Source: Nissolia schottii
Taxonomy: Eukaryota; Streptophyta; Magnoliopsida; Fabales; Fabaceae
Direction of reading: 5' to 3'
Assembly: GCA_003254905.1 (NCBI GenBank)
Contig: QANU01085255.1
Location: 364,735-428,734, forward strand
Length of the DNA: 64,000 nucleotides
The position numbers and the translations under genes are program-made. The notes below the pieces were generated by a model. It did not search any database. It was given only the letters and a program-made list of their open reading frames with translations, and had not been told where the DNA came from. Below are positions 45,913 through 57,644 of the stretch, in pieces (the stretch's first letter is position 1; each line of letters starts with the position of its first letter).

Positions 45913-48413
45913 CCTATATTTTTGTAAAGCAGACAATGTAAGGCAAAATGGCAATCTTTGTATAATTCAGTCACTGATTGATGTATACTGAGATTTCTGA
46001 TTGGTACCTCTTGGTAAATGATTGTGCACTCTTCAAAATTAGTCGTTGGATGTCCAAATTCATGGTATTCGTCCACCAAATTTATGATAATATATGCCTT
46101 GCCTCTGTGTGAAGCCATGAAAATGGGAGGAAAAGGAGGTTTGTTTTTGTACCTTCCATAGCGAATTTCTCAACGTATGTGATTGAATACGTAGCAGTGA
46201 TGTCAAGCATATTTCCTAAGGCCGTTGTAAACAGATTAGGCCAAGATAGATAGGTAAGCATAACGCGTTTGGTACATAAGAGTTGCATTATTTGAACATA
46301 TTAAAAAGTAAAACCGTAGATATCTTGTTACATCTTTTACATATATTATGGGATTTATCATGTTACAAGGATCACATGATGTATGTGAGAGGAGACAAGA
46401 TCTCTAAACCTTTTGATATATTCAGTTAATTTTTATTTTTTCAAATGACAATTAAAATTACTTTCACATTTTAGGAAACTTTACCACTCGTCGCTCCAAA
46501 ATTGCAGCTTTTTATCCGAGAGACCGAAACAAAGCCTGGGTAACAGTTTAAGCAAGAATGTCTCGGTTTACCTGCATCACTTTTTTGGGTAATGAATTTC
46601 GTTACTAGGGAGTGTCCCATCAGATCGAAGTGTAAAAAAGAGTAAAGAACAGTGAACTCTGATGTTTCAAGAGTCAACCCTGCAACTTTATTGGAACGAG
46701 ATTAACCACGTCCAATGACGACGAGCAGCCGGTGACAGAAGTTACTGCACCGTACATGTATTACATTGGTCGCATAGGAGCATAGTAAATCTAAAGAGCA
46801 CGCTAAAGTTATGAAATCTGGTTACTGTTCATGTGCTATCTCTGCTCTCTTTTTTGTACCGTCAGAAGAATCAATCATAATAGAGTTGTGGTATTTGTAT
46901 AAATTAAAGTGAATGAACTATCAACAACCATAAAAAGAACAGAAAGAGAGGGGAAAATTTTGTTTTAAAACGTTAGAGAGGTTATTTATTGTTTAGTTAT
47001 CTTGTATATAACAATACTAGGGAATGTTTTAATTGGTTCATGAATTTTTTATTTGTATTTAAATTAGTCCATCAATAAACAAAAGTTTCAAATTGATTTT
47101 TGAATTTTTCAAACTTGATTCTCGTTAGTTTTTGTCTGAAATGTTCAAGGATTAATTGAGAACTTTTCAAGAATCAATGTGAACACCTATAAAAAAATTT
47201 AATGGCTAATTAGGGCATTCAACCAATAATATTTCTAATCAAAATAGGATATATTTATATTTTTACAAGTCTGTGTGAGGATGAGGAGGGGGAAGCAACC
47301 CCTTTCTTTCCCTTTTTTACATACTAATAGGGCCAAGAGTGAGTTAAGTCAGCTCGTGAACTATTTTTAATTGAGCTCATGAGTTGGACTTGAGTTCAGA
47401 ATTTCAACTTATTTATTAAATGAGTCAAGCTTAAGCTTTTCTATGTTTGACCCATTAGCTAACTTGATTATGCGTGCGCACGCGTGTGTATATGTAGTGT
47501 ATGTATGTACGTATGTATTAATGCATGTATATAATCATGTTTTGTTATTGTTATTGTTATTATTATTGGTAGTAGTAGTAAGTCTATGTTGTTATGACTG
47601 TATGTTATGATTTATTAAGCATAAACGATTTAATATATATTTGATTTGAGTTATTTAATAAAATTTAAGTGACTTGTGCTAGTTCGAACTCGATGGGTTT
47701 TTAGTGAGCTGAGCTCAAGTTCAAAAAATTTGGGTTAATTTTAAATGAGATTGAATTCGATTTGACTCATTAAAAAGTGTGTCGAGCTTTAGCTTCAACT
47801 GACTTGGTTCAGCTCAACTCACTTCCACCCTTACATACTAGCTATGATTTCAATTTTTAACTTTTAGAAGAATTATTTAAAAAGAAAAATACAAGTTGAA
47901 AGGATTGAATTCTGATTAATTTGGATATTTCAAAAATAAATTTAAGAGAATTGTTTTTATTTGAATAAAATAAGATAAAATAAATTTTAGAGAAAAAATT
48001 ATCAAAATATGTATGATATAACTTTAGCGAAATTACTTATACACAATGATTGAGGATTGAAATGAAAAAACATGTTTGTTTTTACTTTCACCAAATTTAA
48101 TTTTCAAGACATCAAACTTAAGTTTCATTCCAACAAACAAAAGCTAAACATGATTGTTCACTTAGAATATCATTTTAAGACCACAAAACTTAAATATGCT
48201 TTCTCCAAAATGCAAACTAAACGAGTACTAAAATTATAAGTGCAAAATTTTAAAATTATATTAATGCTTAATCAATTCAAGTAATTTGACACTTATTTCT
48301 TTTAAAAGAGATTTTGAGGTTAAGCCATATGGACAAACAGAACTTTATTTACTCAGTGAACCATGAAATCCAAAAATTTCAAATATTACTGGTTATTTTA
48401 AGAAAAAATTAAG
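45913..48413. other. RAP2-7 3' UTR and intergenic DNA
   Basis: The first part is presumably the 3' UTR; the less AT-rich block at about 46475-46860 begins after an acceptor-like 'cacattttag' and may be a spliced 3' UTR exon. At about 47000-47230 are paired, worn phrases on 'rattaatttg/caaattgat' typical of decayed transposons. No further gene. Confidence 0.4.
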
Positions 48414-48431
48414 TAAATAAAAATAATAGTT

Positions 48432-48613
48432 TTTTTAGGTTGCCTGCCCGATATCCAAGATTTAGCCTTGACTAATTCGAGTCAACCCGAGTCGCGCACC
48501 TTGGCTATGGCGGGTGAGTCTCCTAGCGGAAATAACTGCGTACATAAGGTTTTGAACTCAGGACCTTACTTATGTGATACCAAGTCGTTTACCACTTGGA
48601 CTAACCCTGTTAA
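48432..48613 (-). mobile_element. tRNA-derived SINE, copy 2
   Basis: This unit is the reverse complement of the SINE at 19310-19494: it contains 'ccacttggactaaccc' (box A side), 'ttgaactcaggacc' (box B side) and the shared body 'agtctcctagcgg...taactgcgtac'. The tail is the T run at its left end. The flanks 48414-48431 and 48614-48631 agree at 16 of 18 bases, a good target duplication. Confidence 0.8.
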
Positions 48614-48631
48614 TAAATAAAACGAATAGTT

Positions 48632-49630
48632 GATCAAGTGATGGAATAAAAAATAACAAATTTGAAATCAACCTAATTCTAATTGGTTTAATTTAGTTCC
48701 TCTAAAACAAATTGATTTAAACCGTTTTGATCTAGAACAAATCAATTGCTCGAACCGATCAAAACCAATTTAATTACTTTGATTTTTGGATAATAAAGCC
48801 GGGTCTTGCTCCAACCCAAATTGGACAGGATATTTCCAGTATGCATTGTCGACCACTTCATTAAAAAACATTATAAACGTGTGGCTTCAAAGAAGACACC
48901 CCGATTGTTAGGATTGGAGTACCCACGTGCTGTGTGAGTGAATTATTTTTATTTCCATTTTATCTCTCTTTTTCCTTTTCCTTTATAGGGTGGGTGGTAC
49001 AGTTTATGGTAGGTCCTTGTTTGCCCAAATTTTTTTGTCTGTTTGTTTATAGCTTTGTCTTGTAGTTTCTATCCATCGTGAGTCATGACGTGTGGCGGCA
49101 AAGACCTATAGGAATTGCAGTGAACACATTGTTTTTGGTTTCTCTTTTAAGGAGACCAGACCTTCCCGACAGCCAGCCAGCTAAGGCATGATTATATATT
49201 ATCTACAAATAAATGATTTTTGATAATGATATTATTCTCTTAAAAAGAATTTCTAAACATTGTTTAAAATATTAAATAAAATAATGAGTAGCTACAAGTT
49301 AATACTTTAAGAGCAATGCTATTTGGATTACTTAAAACGTGTAAACATTTTATCTGTAATAAATTATCTCAATTTGATTAATTGTGAATTATTATCAAGG
49401 AGCATCTCTTATTATCAATTGAGGTAATGAAATTTATACATGACATAAGAAACAAAGAAAATATGTGACCACGATGTATTGCGATTAATAAGAGAAGTGA
49501 CAAAATCTTTATGTCTTTAAGTAATCCAAATAATATTTTTGATATTTCATGTTGCGTTATGTTGTTGAAACATGATTAAAATACAAAAATATAAGGACAA
49601 AGACATAAAATACAAGACTAAAAGTTAGTC
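48632..49630. other. Intergenic, no gene seen
   Basis: AT-rich. Short open frames only; no RNA gene or transposon end that I can support. Confidence 0.45.
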
Positions 49631-49980
49631 TTGTATTCTGTTTGGTAATGATATACAAAACACAGTTTATTATATTTGTATCATATTTAATTTTGTTGTG
49701 ACAAGACACAACAACATACAAATGACTTAAAATATCCTTTGAGTCTCCTTTCTCACTCATTTATAATTTCATTAAAACTCGGTGTCTATTATTGTCCTCG
49801 TGTCCTAGTAAAACAGAGATACAAAAAACACAATAATTTCATTAAAACTCGGTGTATATCATTGTCTTGTGTCCTAACAAAACAGAGATACAGAAAATAC
49901 ATTAATTTTCTATCTTAAGACATAAGATTTTGTGTTCCTGTGTCTCTGTATTTGTGTTTTATATCATCAACCAAATACAA
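49631..49980. mobile_element. MITE-like element with an internal 70-bp tandem duplication
   Basis: The ends TTGTATTCTGTTTGGTAATG and the complement 'atatcatcaaccaaatacaa' pair over about 25 bp. Inside, a segment of about 70 bp starting 'aatttcattaaaactcggtgt' occurs twice in a row (from about 49764 and 49834). No coding capacity. Superfamily not assigned. Confidence 0.5.
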
Positions 49981-50836
49981 CTTCAAATTCTTAAAATGTA
50001 ATTAATTCTCCTTTCATTTGATGTATAGTTTGAATGATATTTACTCTGCACAAAAATGAAAACTGTTACATAAAAAACAAACAAAGAGGGATTATCTGCC
50101 ACTCTGCCATTGTGAAATTGAAAGCAACCTGACACTATGATAATAATAATAATACTATATTTTGGTTTCTGATCTCTAGCACTGGCAGTGACACAACTCA
50201 CCCATCCTCACCAGAGGATAATGCAGCGTTTGGTGCAGTCCATTGTCATTTGCCAATTGCCATGAACTCTATGATCCAACATTACTCTGCAGACAAGCAT
50301 ACAATAGGTCATCACTAGTTTCAAAAGCACCACACAAAAACGGACGCATGGATCATGGTGGATGAAGAATTGAATGCCATGTCTAACCAAACATAGACCC
50401 AATAAAAATGAACGACATTAATTTTCTCTCTTGTGGTTGATTTCTTGTTTGTCTGCCAAATAATTGATGAAAAATTGAAAATATTTCTTTTTCAAATAAA
50501 AACAAAAATAGACATATATACATAATTCACATTTAGAAAGAAAGGGAAAGGAAATGTGAGTGATACATAAGGGCATTAACTTGTCTACAATGTTATTTCA
50601 CCATGTCAAGAGTTGTATATATGCCACATGCTGTGGGCTGTGGCACTTATCTATTAGATACATAAGTTTTAAATGGTGTAGAGTCAATTCTTAATACAAA
50701 TAATTTTTTTTAATAATATTTAAGATTTACAATTTTAAATGAGATTAGTTTTTATGCACTGACATTGTCATTCAATTGTGTGCTGACACAAGTAAATGTG
50801 ACTAAGTTTTTTACTCTATCTCAAAAGTCTTCTATA

Positions 50837-50840
<4 letters not shown>
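49981..50840. other. Intergenic, no gene seen
   Basis: A less AT-rich patch at 50160-50400 holds only short frames without motifs. The rest is AT-rich. Confidence 0.45.

Positions 50841-50872
<32 letters not shown>
50838..50872. repeat. (AT)n microsatellite
   Basis: About 16 tandem AT units. Confidence 0.85.
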
Positions 50873-50875
<3 letters not shown>

Positions 50876-50954
50876 AGCACATAATTAAATTATATGTAAA
50901 ACTCATTTATACAACCATTATCAATGCATAAAAATTAATCTCATTTTTAAATTA

Positions 50955-51100
50955 CTCTCTTCGTACAAAATGAACTGTCACTTTCATATTTTTATTCACT
51001 AATAAATCAATAGATTTAAATGTAATTATGTCTAAATACATTAATTTATCAATGAATCAAAAAGTGAAAGCGACATATATAATTCAAGAAAAGAGGAAAG
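50955..51100. mobile_element. Stowaway-like MITE, copy 2
   Basis: A 146-bp unit between TA dinucleotides. Left end CTCTCTTCGTACAAAATGAA and right end 'attcaagaaaagaggaaag' pair, and inner words 'gtcactttcat' and 'aaagtgaaagcgac' continue the pairing. It resembles 38467-38608. Confidence 0.6.
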
Positions 51101-51380
51101 TAGACTATATACATTAATATGATGAGGAGGTTTGACAGCTGTTAGACCGACCCACGGGTCATTTGTTTACTAACATTCAATCATTAAAAGTGGGAGTAAT
51201 GTTGTATTTATTTACAAATCTTCCTATACACACAGGTTATATGGAATAAAAAGTAAATATGACCAATATTTTATATCTTAAAATCTTAAACTGTAGTAGA
51301 TAGTTATTTCATTTAACGAGTATGAGAGTTTGTAAAATAAAATTGTAAGAGGATATAATGTTACTTATAATCTTTCTCAT

Positions 51381-54300
51381 TATTAGAGAATAATCATCCA
51401 AGAATATTGGATGATGGTTAGCATTGCAGCAAGTTAGGTAGTTAAGTTAGTTTGACAATTATGGTAGTTAAATTGTTAGTTATAACATTGCTTGCAACAC
51501 AAGCAATCTCATTCTGTATATATATAGGCTTATGCCTCTAATACAGATAGTTTTTCAACTATCCATTCCTTTCTCTTTGACACACACAAAAATGTCGTTA
51601 ATTTTAGTATGCGATCAAATAATAATTTATAAAACTAAATTAACTCCAAAAACGTAGTAAAGGGGGTTAACCTAGGTTGTCTCTCAAGGAAGCAATTAGA
51701 ACCAATTAAAAGTTTAACTAAATTGGGGGGGTTGAATTGATTGAATTTAAATAAAAGAAAATTAAAACAAATAAATAAACAATGATAAAAGACAATATCC
51801 TGCATACGGCATTTCTAGATCAAAGATTAATTGTCATCGGTTCCTAATTAATTATTCATAGGAGGAGATGTTGTTTATTAGTTGAAATATCTAAATAATA
51901 CGGAATTCACTTAAGAGACTACGATCGTCAATCCCCTAAGCATTTATTAATATAAGAATTAAAACTAAGATCTCAGTATTTAAAACACATATCAATTATG
52001 TCCCAATTGCACAACCTAATTAAATCTAATTAGTTCCCCCAAAAGTTCCCAAATCCTAAATCAATAAACCCTACAATCGTCAAGATCTATCGACCTAGAA
52101 TTAACCCTAACCAATAACATGCGATCGCTATATTACTAATCAAGGGCGGAACAAATCATGAATAAACATTAAGCACAAAACCTCAAATTAATCCTAATAT
52201 AGAGTTACCGCATACAAGATATTAAGAAACTACTCCTCCATGGGTAGAGGATAAAGGCTCATAATAAATAAAGATAAGAAGAGAGTAGAAAATAACGGAG
52301 AATTAAAATAACAGAACCTGAATAAGAGAACGAAAGACATTCATGAATAGTTGGGAGCTTGCGTTGTCAATGTGAGCGCTCCAACAATCCTTGAAGAACT
52401 AATATCTTAGCACTACTAACATAAACATAAAGTGCATAAAATAAAAGGAAAAAATGCAGAAAAGAAAAGTGGAGGCTGAATATGAAGTTGTCTCTTGTTG
52501 AGAGAGGATGTCTTATTTATAGAGGATTGACACAAAGTGGGTGTAAATACCGCAATTTCAGCACATCAGTTAGTAAAATTGCAATAACTTTGGTTATAGA
52601 TATCAGATTGAGGTGATTCAAATTTTCAATTAAAGCTAAGAGATAGATCTACAACTTTGTAGTTGACATCAAATCGAGATTCAATATCCATCATGGCGAA
52701 AAATCCGTGGCAAAGTCAGCGTTAAAAAATCATCAGCAAATCTTTGACCAAATCTTTTGAATTTGAATTCAATCTTGCATTTATTGGTCTAAATCTTCTC
52801 TTCAAATCTCTTCTTCAAAATTTATATCTTATCAAATCTCCTTCAAATCTTCAATGATCCTCTTGACAATTTATTTTCTGCAATTAAAATTGAAAACTAA
52901 AAAAGAACAAAAGTAATCTACACATTAATTTCTAAGATAAAATAATGCTTAAAATTGCATTTTTCTCAATTTCTCATAAAAGAGGATAATGTGCCATACA
53001 TATTAATTAAGCATTAAAACCACACATTTTTAGTACGCAATGTTCAATTATAGAATAATAAAATAAGGTATAAACTCCTCCTATCACTCTTCTATCATGG
53101 TATCATTGTGATTCTGCTTCCGCCTCCATTGTGATATTCTTTTTCTCTGAGTTTTGTTTTTTCTACTCCCATGGCTTCCATGGACACCTGTGGTTCGGTC
53201 CCACCGTCTCTGGTTTGGTCGTTGGTTCCACCGCCGAGCCAAGATCCTGCACTAAATTCTCTTTCCCCTTTCTATCTCCATCCTAATGAGAATCCATCTC
53301 TTGTGCTTGTTTCATCTCTTCTCACCGGATCCAACTAACACAGTTGGTCACGAGCAATGCGAATGTCATTACTTTCCAAGAACAAGCTTCCATTTGTTGA
53401 TGGCTCTCTTATCATACCTGTTAACGATTCTTCTTTTTTTGCACATTGGGAAAAGTGCAACCATACGGTGCTGTCATGGTTAATCCATGCCATTGATCCT
53501 TCCATTGCTCAAAGTGTGATTTAGTTGGATAAAGCTTGTGATGTGTGGCAGGAAATCAAGGATAGGTTCTCCCAGAAGAAATTGCATCTCTTCGACAAGG
53601 TAAGCTTTCTGTTACAAAGTTCTTTATTGAGCTCAAAGTGCTATGGGATGAGCTTGATGTTTTTCGACCCTTGCCTTCTTGTTCTTGCCCTTCTCCTTGT
53701 TCATGTGGCACTTTTTTTGCAATCAAATTGCAGCGAGATGCTGATAGAATCATTCGATTCTTGAAAGGACTAAATGATTCCTTTCAAACTGGTCGGTCAC
53801 AAATTCTTCTTATGGATCTATTGCCCCCAATTAATCGCATTTTTTCCCTTGTAATTCAACATGAGAGACAACTTTTATGTACATCTGATACTAAATTCAT
53901 GCCAAATTTCTCTACTGTTGCATCTCAAGTTAACAATGATAAGCCCTCTGCTTCCTCTAAGGGAAAGAAATGCACATTTTGTGGATTCCGTGGCCGTACA
54001 GTAAATGAATGCTACAAGAAACATGGATACCCTGCTGGTTACAAGTTTAAATCCACTAATAAACGAGTCAATACGGTCACCACTGATGCCTCTAATGGCT
54101 TTTTTGCTACCACTGCTGAGAACAAATCTAATAATTCTATCCAATTTGGATTCACTGCTGAGCAATATCAAAGTCTTTTGGCATTAATTCAGAAGCCTGG
54201 CTCGGTTGTTTCTTCTTCATCTCAACTTAATCTGGCCAACAATGGTGCTTCTTTAGGTTGATCAGTCTTTGTGCCCTGGATTCTTGACTTAGGGGCCACT

Positions 54301-57300
54301 AATCATATATGTTGTTCCATGGATTTTTATAGTTCCCACAGAATCATTGATCCTCCAGTCAACATTTCTTTACCTAATGGACAATCTCTAGTCTCACATA
54401 TTGCTGGCATAATTATCTTTAATAACAGGATGTGTCTTACCAATGTTCTATATATTCCTGATTTTGCCTTCAATTTGATCCATCACCAAATTATGCATTG
54501 ATAATGATTGCATTCTTAGAGTTTGTTTTGACTCTTGTGCAATTCAGGATTGTCACAGCTTGGAGGAGATTGGACTTGCTAATGTGGAGCATGGTTAGTA
54601 CATTCTGAAGGAACTTGTTACCTGCAATCTGCTTCCATCAGTTTCTCATTCTGTGAATTTTGTTCAACAAACTATTTTTGATTTGTGGCATTTTCGCCTT
54701 GGACATGTACCTAGAGACAAATTAAGAATAATGCATAAACAATTTAATTTCATTCCTCCTACTGTTAAAAATTCTGCATGTGATATTTGTCATCTAGCTA
54801 GGCAAAAAGCATTGCTATTTGCTCTCAGCTCTTCACAGACATCTAGTGTTTTTGATTTGCTCTATGTTGATATATTTGGTCCACTTCCAATGCCATCTCT
54901 GCAGGGACATAAATATTTCCTCACTTTGGTATATGATCATAGCAGGCATGTATGGCTTTATATGCTAAAAGCAAAATATGAGTATATTATGGCTTTGCAG
55001 GCCTTTGTAGTAATGGTTGAGTCTCAGTTTAATAAGGTAGTTAAAAATATTAAAAGTGATAATGGTCCTGAATTTGCTTTGAAGGAATTTTTCTCAGCAA
55101 AAGGCATTGTTCATCAACTATTTTGTGTAAAGACACCACAACAAAATGCTGTTGTTGAAAGGGAGCACTAGCATTTGTTGAATGTTACTAGGGCCTTGTT
55201 GTTTCAAGCCAATCTGCTATCACCCTTCTGGTCCTTTGCAGTTCAGCATGCAGCCTTTCTCATTAATAGAATTCCATCTGCTGCACTTCAGGATAAGTCT
55301 CCTCACTCACTTTTATTCAATAAGGTTCCTGATCTAACTTTCCTTAGAGTTTCTGGTTGCCTTGCCTATGCCAATTCTCTTCATAGAAGCATAACTAAGC
55401 TTGACGCAAGGGCTAGAAAATGCATTTTTCTTAGCTATAGGTTTGGGGTTAAGGGATTTATCCTGTATGACATTAACAAAAGAGAGATATTCATGAGTAG
55501 GAATGTACATTTCTATGAAAGTTTCTTTCCCTACCCTATCCCACCAGAACATGATGTTGCCTTTGTCTCTCCTGATCTCTTTGACTCCACACCTTGCCTA
55601 GATACAGGCCCCATACCTGTTCACATTTCTTCTCCTCACTCAAGCACTTCTGCCCCTGCTCTCACCCTTGATGCACCTCCTACTCAGCACCCTCTGTAGT
55701 CCCTCAACATAGAAGATCTTCTAGGCTCAAGACAACACCTCGTTATTTGTAGGACTACCACTGCAACCTGCTCAATTCTGCAAATCATTCCTCAGTTTCT
55801 ACTAAGACTTCCTATCCTTTTCAGTCGGTCATGTCCTATGACTTTTTCTCTCCTGCTCATAGAAAATTTGCTCTCACAATTTTTGCAATTTTTGAACCAA
55901 GTTCTTATGCTTAACATGCCTGCTGGAGAGATGCTATGGCTGCTGAGATTGCAACCTTAGAACTGAATAATACCTGGAAATTGGTTGACCTTCATCCTGG
56001 TAAGCATCCTATAGGTTGAAAATGAGTCTATAAGGTAAAATTAAAGGCTGATGGTAACATTGAGAGGTATAAGGCTCGTTTGATTGCAAAAGGGTATAAT
56101 CAAACACATGGTGTGGATTACATGGATACTTTTAGCCCCATGGCAAAAATGTCTGCTGTTAGGTTGCTCTTGGCTTCAACATCTATCATGAAGTGGCATC
56201 TACATCAACTTGATATTAACAATACCTTTTTACATGGTGACCTTCATGAGGAAGTTTACATGTAATTTCTCCAAGGTTTTCCTGCACCTAGTCCTAATAA
56301 GGCTTGTCTATTGCAGAAATCACTATATGGCCTCAAAGCAAGCTAGTAAGAAGTAGTTCTCTAAATTGTCTAATGCCCTCACCTCTTGTGGTTATCTTCA
56401 GTCCAATTCAAATCACTCTTTCTTCATTAAAACTACTCACACATCATTCACAACTTTACTAGTGTATGATGATGACATTCTCCTTGCTGGCAACAACTTG
56501 GTAGCAATTCAGGAAATGAAAACATTCTTAAATGATGCTTTCAAAATCAAAGATCTTGGTGAAGCTAAGTATTTTTGGGGGTTGGAAATTGCTAGGAGCT
56601 CCTCGGGCTTGCCCTTATCCCAAAGGAAATATGCATTAGAAATTCTTCAAGATGCCTCCTTTATTGCTTTTAAACCGATCACAACTCCTATGAACAATTC
56701 CCAGCGATTGTCTAAGGGTGCAGGGGCTCCTCTTTCTAACTTTTCTGTATATCGCAGACTCATAGGCCGTCTCATTTACCTAACCACTACTAGGCCTGAT
56801 ATTTCCTATGTCGTGAATCAATTGGCCCAATTCATGGCTGCCCCCTCTTCCATACACCATCAAGCTGCCGTAAGAGTCCTTCATTATATCAAAGCAGCAC
56901 CAAGGCTTGGTATGTTTTTCCTAAGTGACCCTCCCTTGCAGCTACATGCCTATACGGATGCAGGCTAGGTAAGTTGCCCTGATACAAGGCGATCCACTTC
57001 TGGTTTCTGTGTTTTCTTAGGCAAATTACTCATTAGTTAGAAATCAAAGAAGCAAAACGTTGTTCTCGCTCGTCCTGTGAAGGCGAGTACAGGGCCTTGG
57101 CTGTGACATCTTGCAAAATTCAGTGGCTAACATTTTTGTTAACTGAATTAGCCATGAAGCCAACCATACCGGCAACAATTTTTTGTGACAATCAATCAGC
57201 CCTCCAGATAGCTCATAATCCAGCGTTCCATGAGCGCACGAAGCATATTGAAATTGATTGCCATTTTGTTTGTGAAAAACTTCATTCTGAGCACATTCAC

Positions 57301-57639
57301 TTGCTACGTATTTCATCTAAGCTACAGTTTGCTGATATATTTACTAAACCTCTTGGCCCAATGCCCTTCAAAGATATTATTTCCAATCTTTGTCTTCACA
57401 ACTTGTTCAAACCCATTCGGGATGGCCAAGATTGGGGGGGTATTAGAGAATAATCATCCAAGAATATTGGATGATGGTTAGTATTGCAGAAAGTTAGGTA
57501 GTTTAGTTTGGTAGTTATGGTAGTTAAATTGTTAGCTATAGCATTGCTTGCAACACAAGCAATCTCATTCTGTATATATACAGGCTTATGCCTCTAATAC
57601 AGACAGTTTTTCAGCTACCCATTCCTTTCTCTTCTATCA
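51381..57639 (+). mobile_element. Ty1-copia element 2 (fossil)
   Basis: The 5' LTR is at 51381-53097, enlarged by an inserted LTR; the 3' LTR is at 57441-57639 (199 bp). Both flanks carry ctcat (51376-51380 and 57640-57644). The primer-binding site (TGGTATCA) begins at 53098 and the polypurine tract (ATTGGGGGGG) ends at 57440. Parts in order: gag-like region about 53170-54260 with a zinc-knuckle-like segment near 53970, protease near 54275, integrase about 54650-55700 (HFRLGHVP, SDNGPEF), reverse transcriptase about 55920-56970 ([17 protein letters not shown]), RNase H about 57000-57420 (CDNQSALQIAHNPAFHERTK). The LTRs differ at about 11 of 199 sites plus a small gap, suggesting roughly 2-4 million years. 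It is broken, with around ten lesions besides the insertion. Confidence 0.9.
51578..53086 (-). mobile_element. Solo LTR (copy C), 1,509 bp, inside the 5' LTR of copia element 2
   Basis: It begins TGACACACAC and ends CTCCTATCA on the plus strand, with ctctt duplicated at 51573-51577 and 53087-53091. Read on the minus strand it runs TGATAGGAGG... to ...GTGTGTCA. TG...CA ends, the 5-bp duplication and the absence of an internal region mark a solo LTR. Its two outer parts match copies A and B, but its middle differs from that of B and lacks the CGCTCAGCG words. A TATA box (CTATAAATAAG on the minus strand) lies near 52515. It is younger than its host copia element. Confidence 0.8.
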
Positions 57640-57644
57640 CTCAT

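Noticed and set aside
50220-50245. Resemblance of GCGTTTGGTGCAGTCCATTG to miR168
   Set aside because: Too many mismatches to the conserved mature sequence and no matching star arm nearby.
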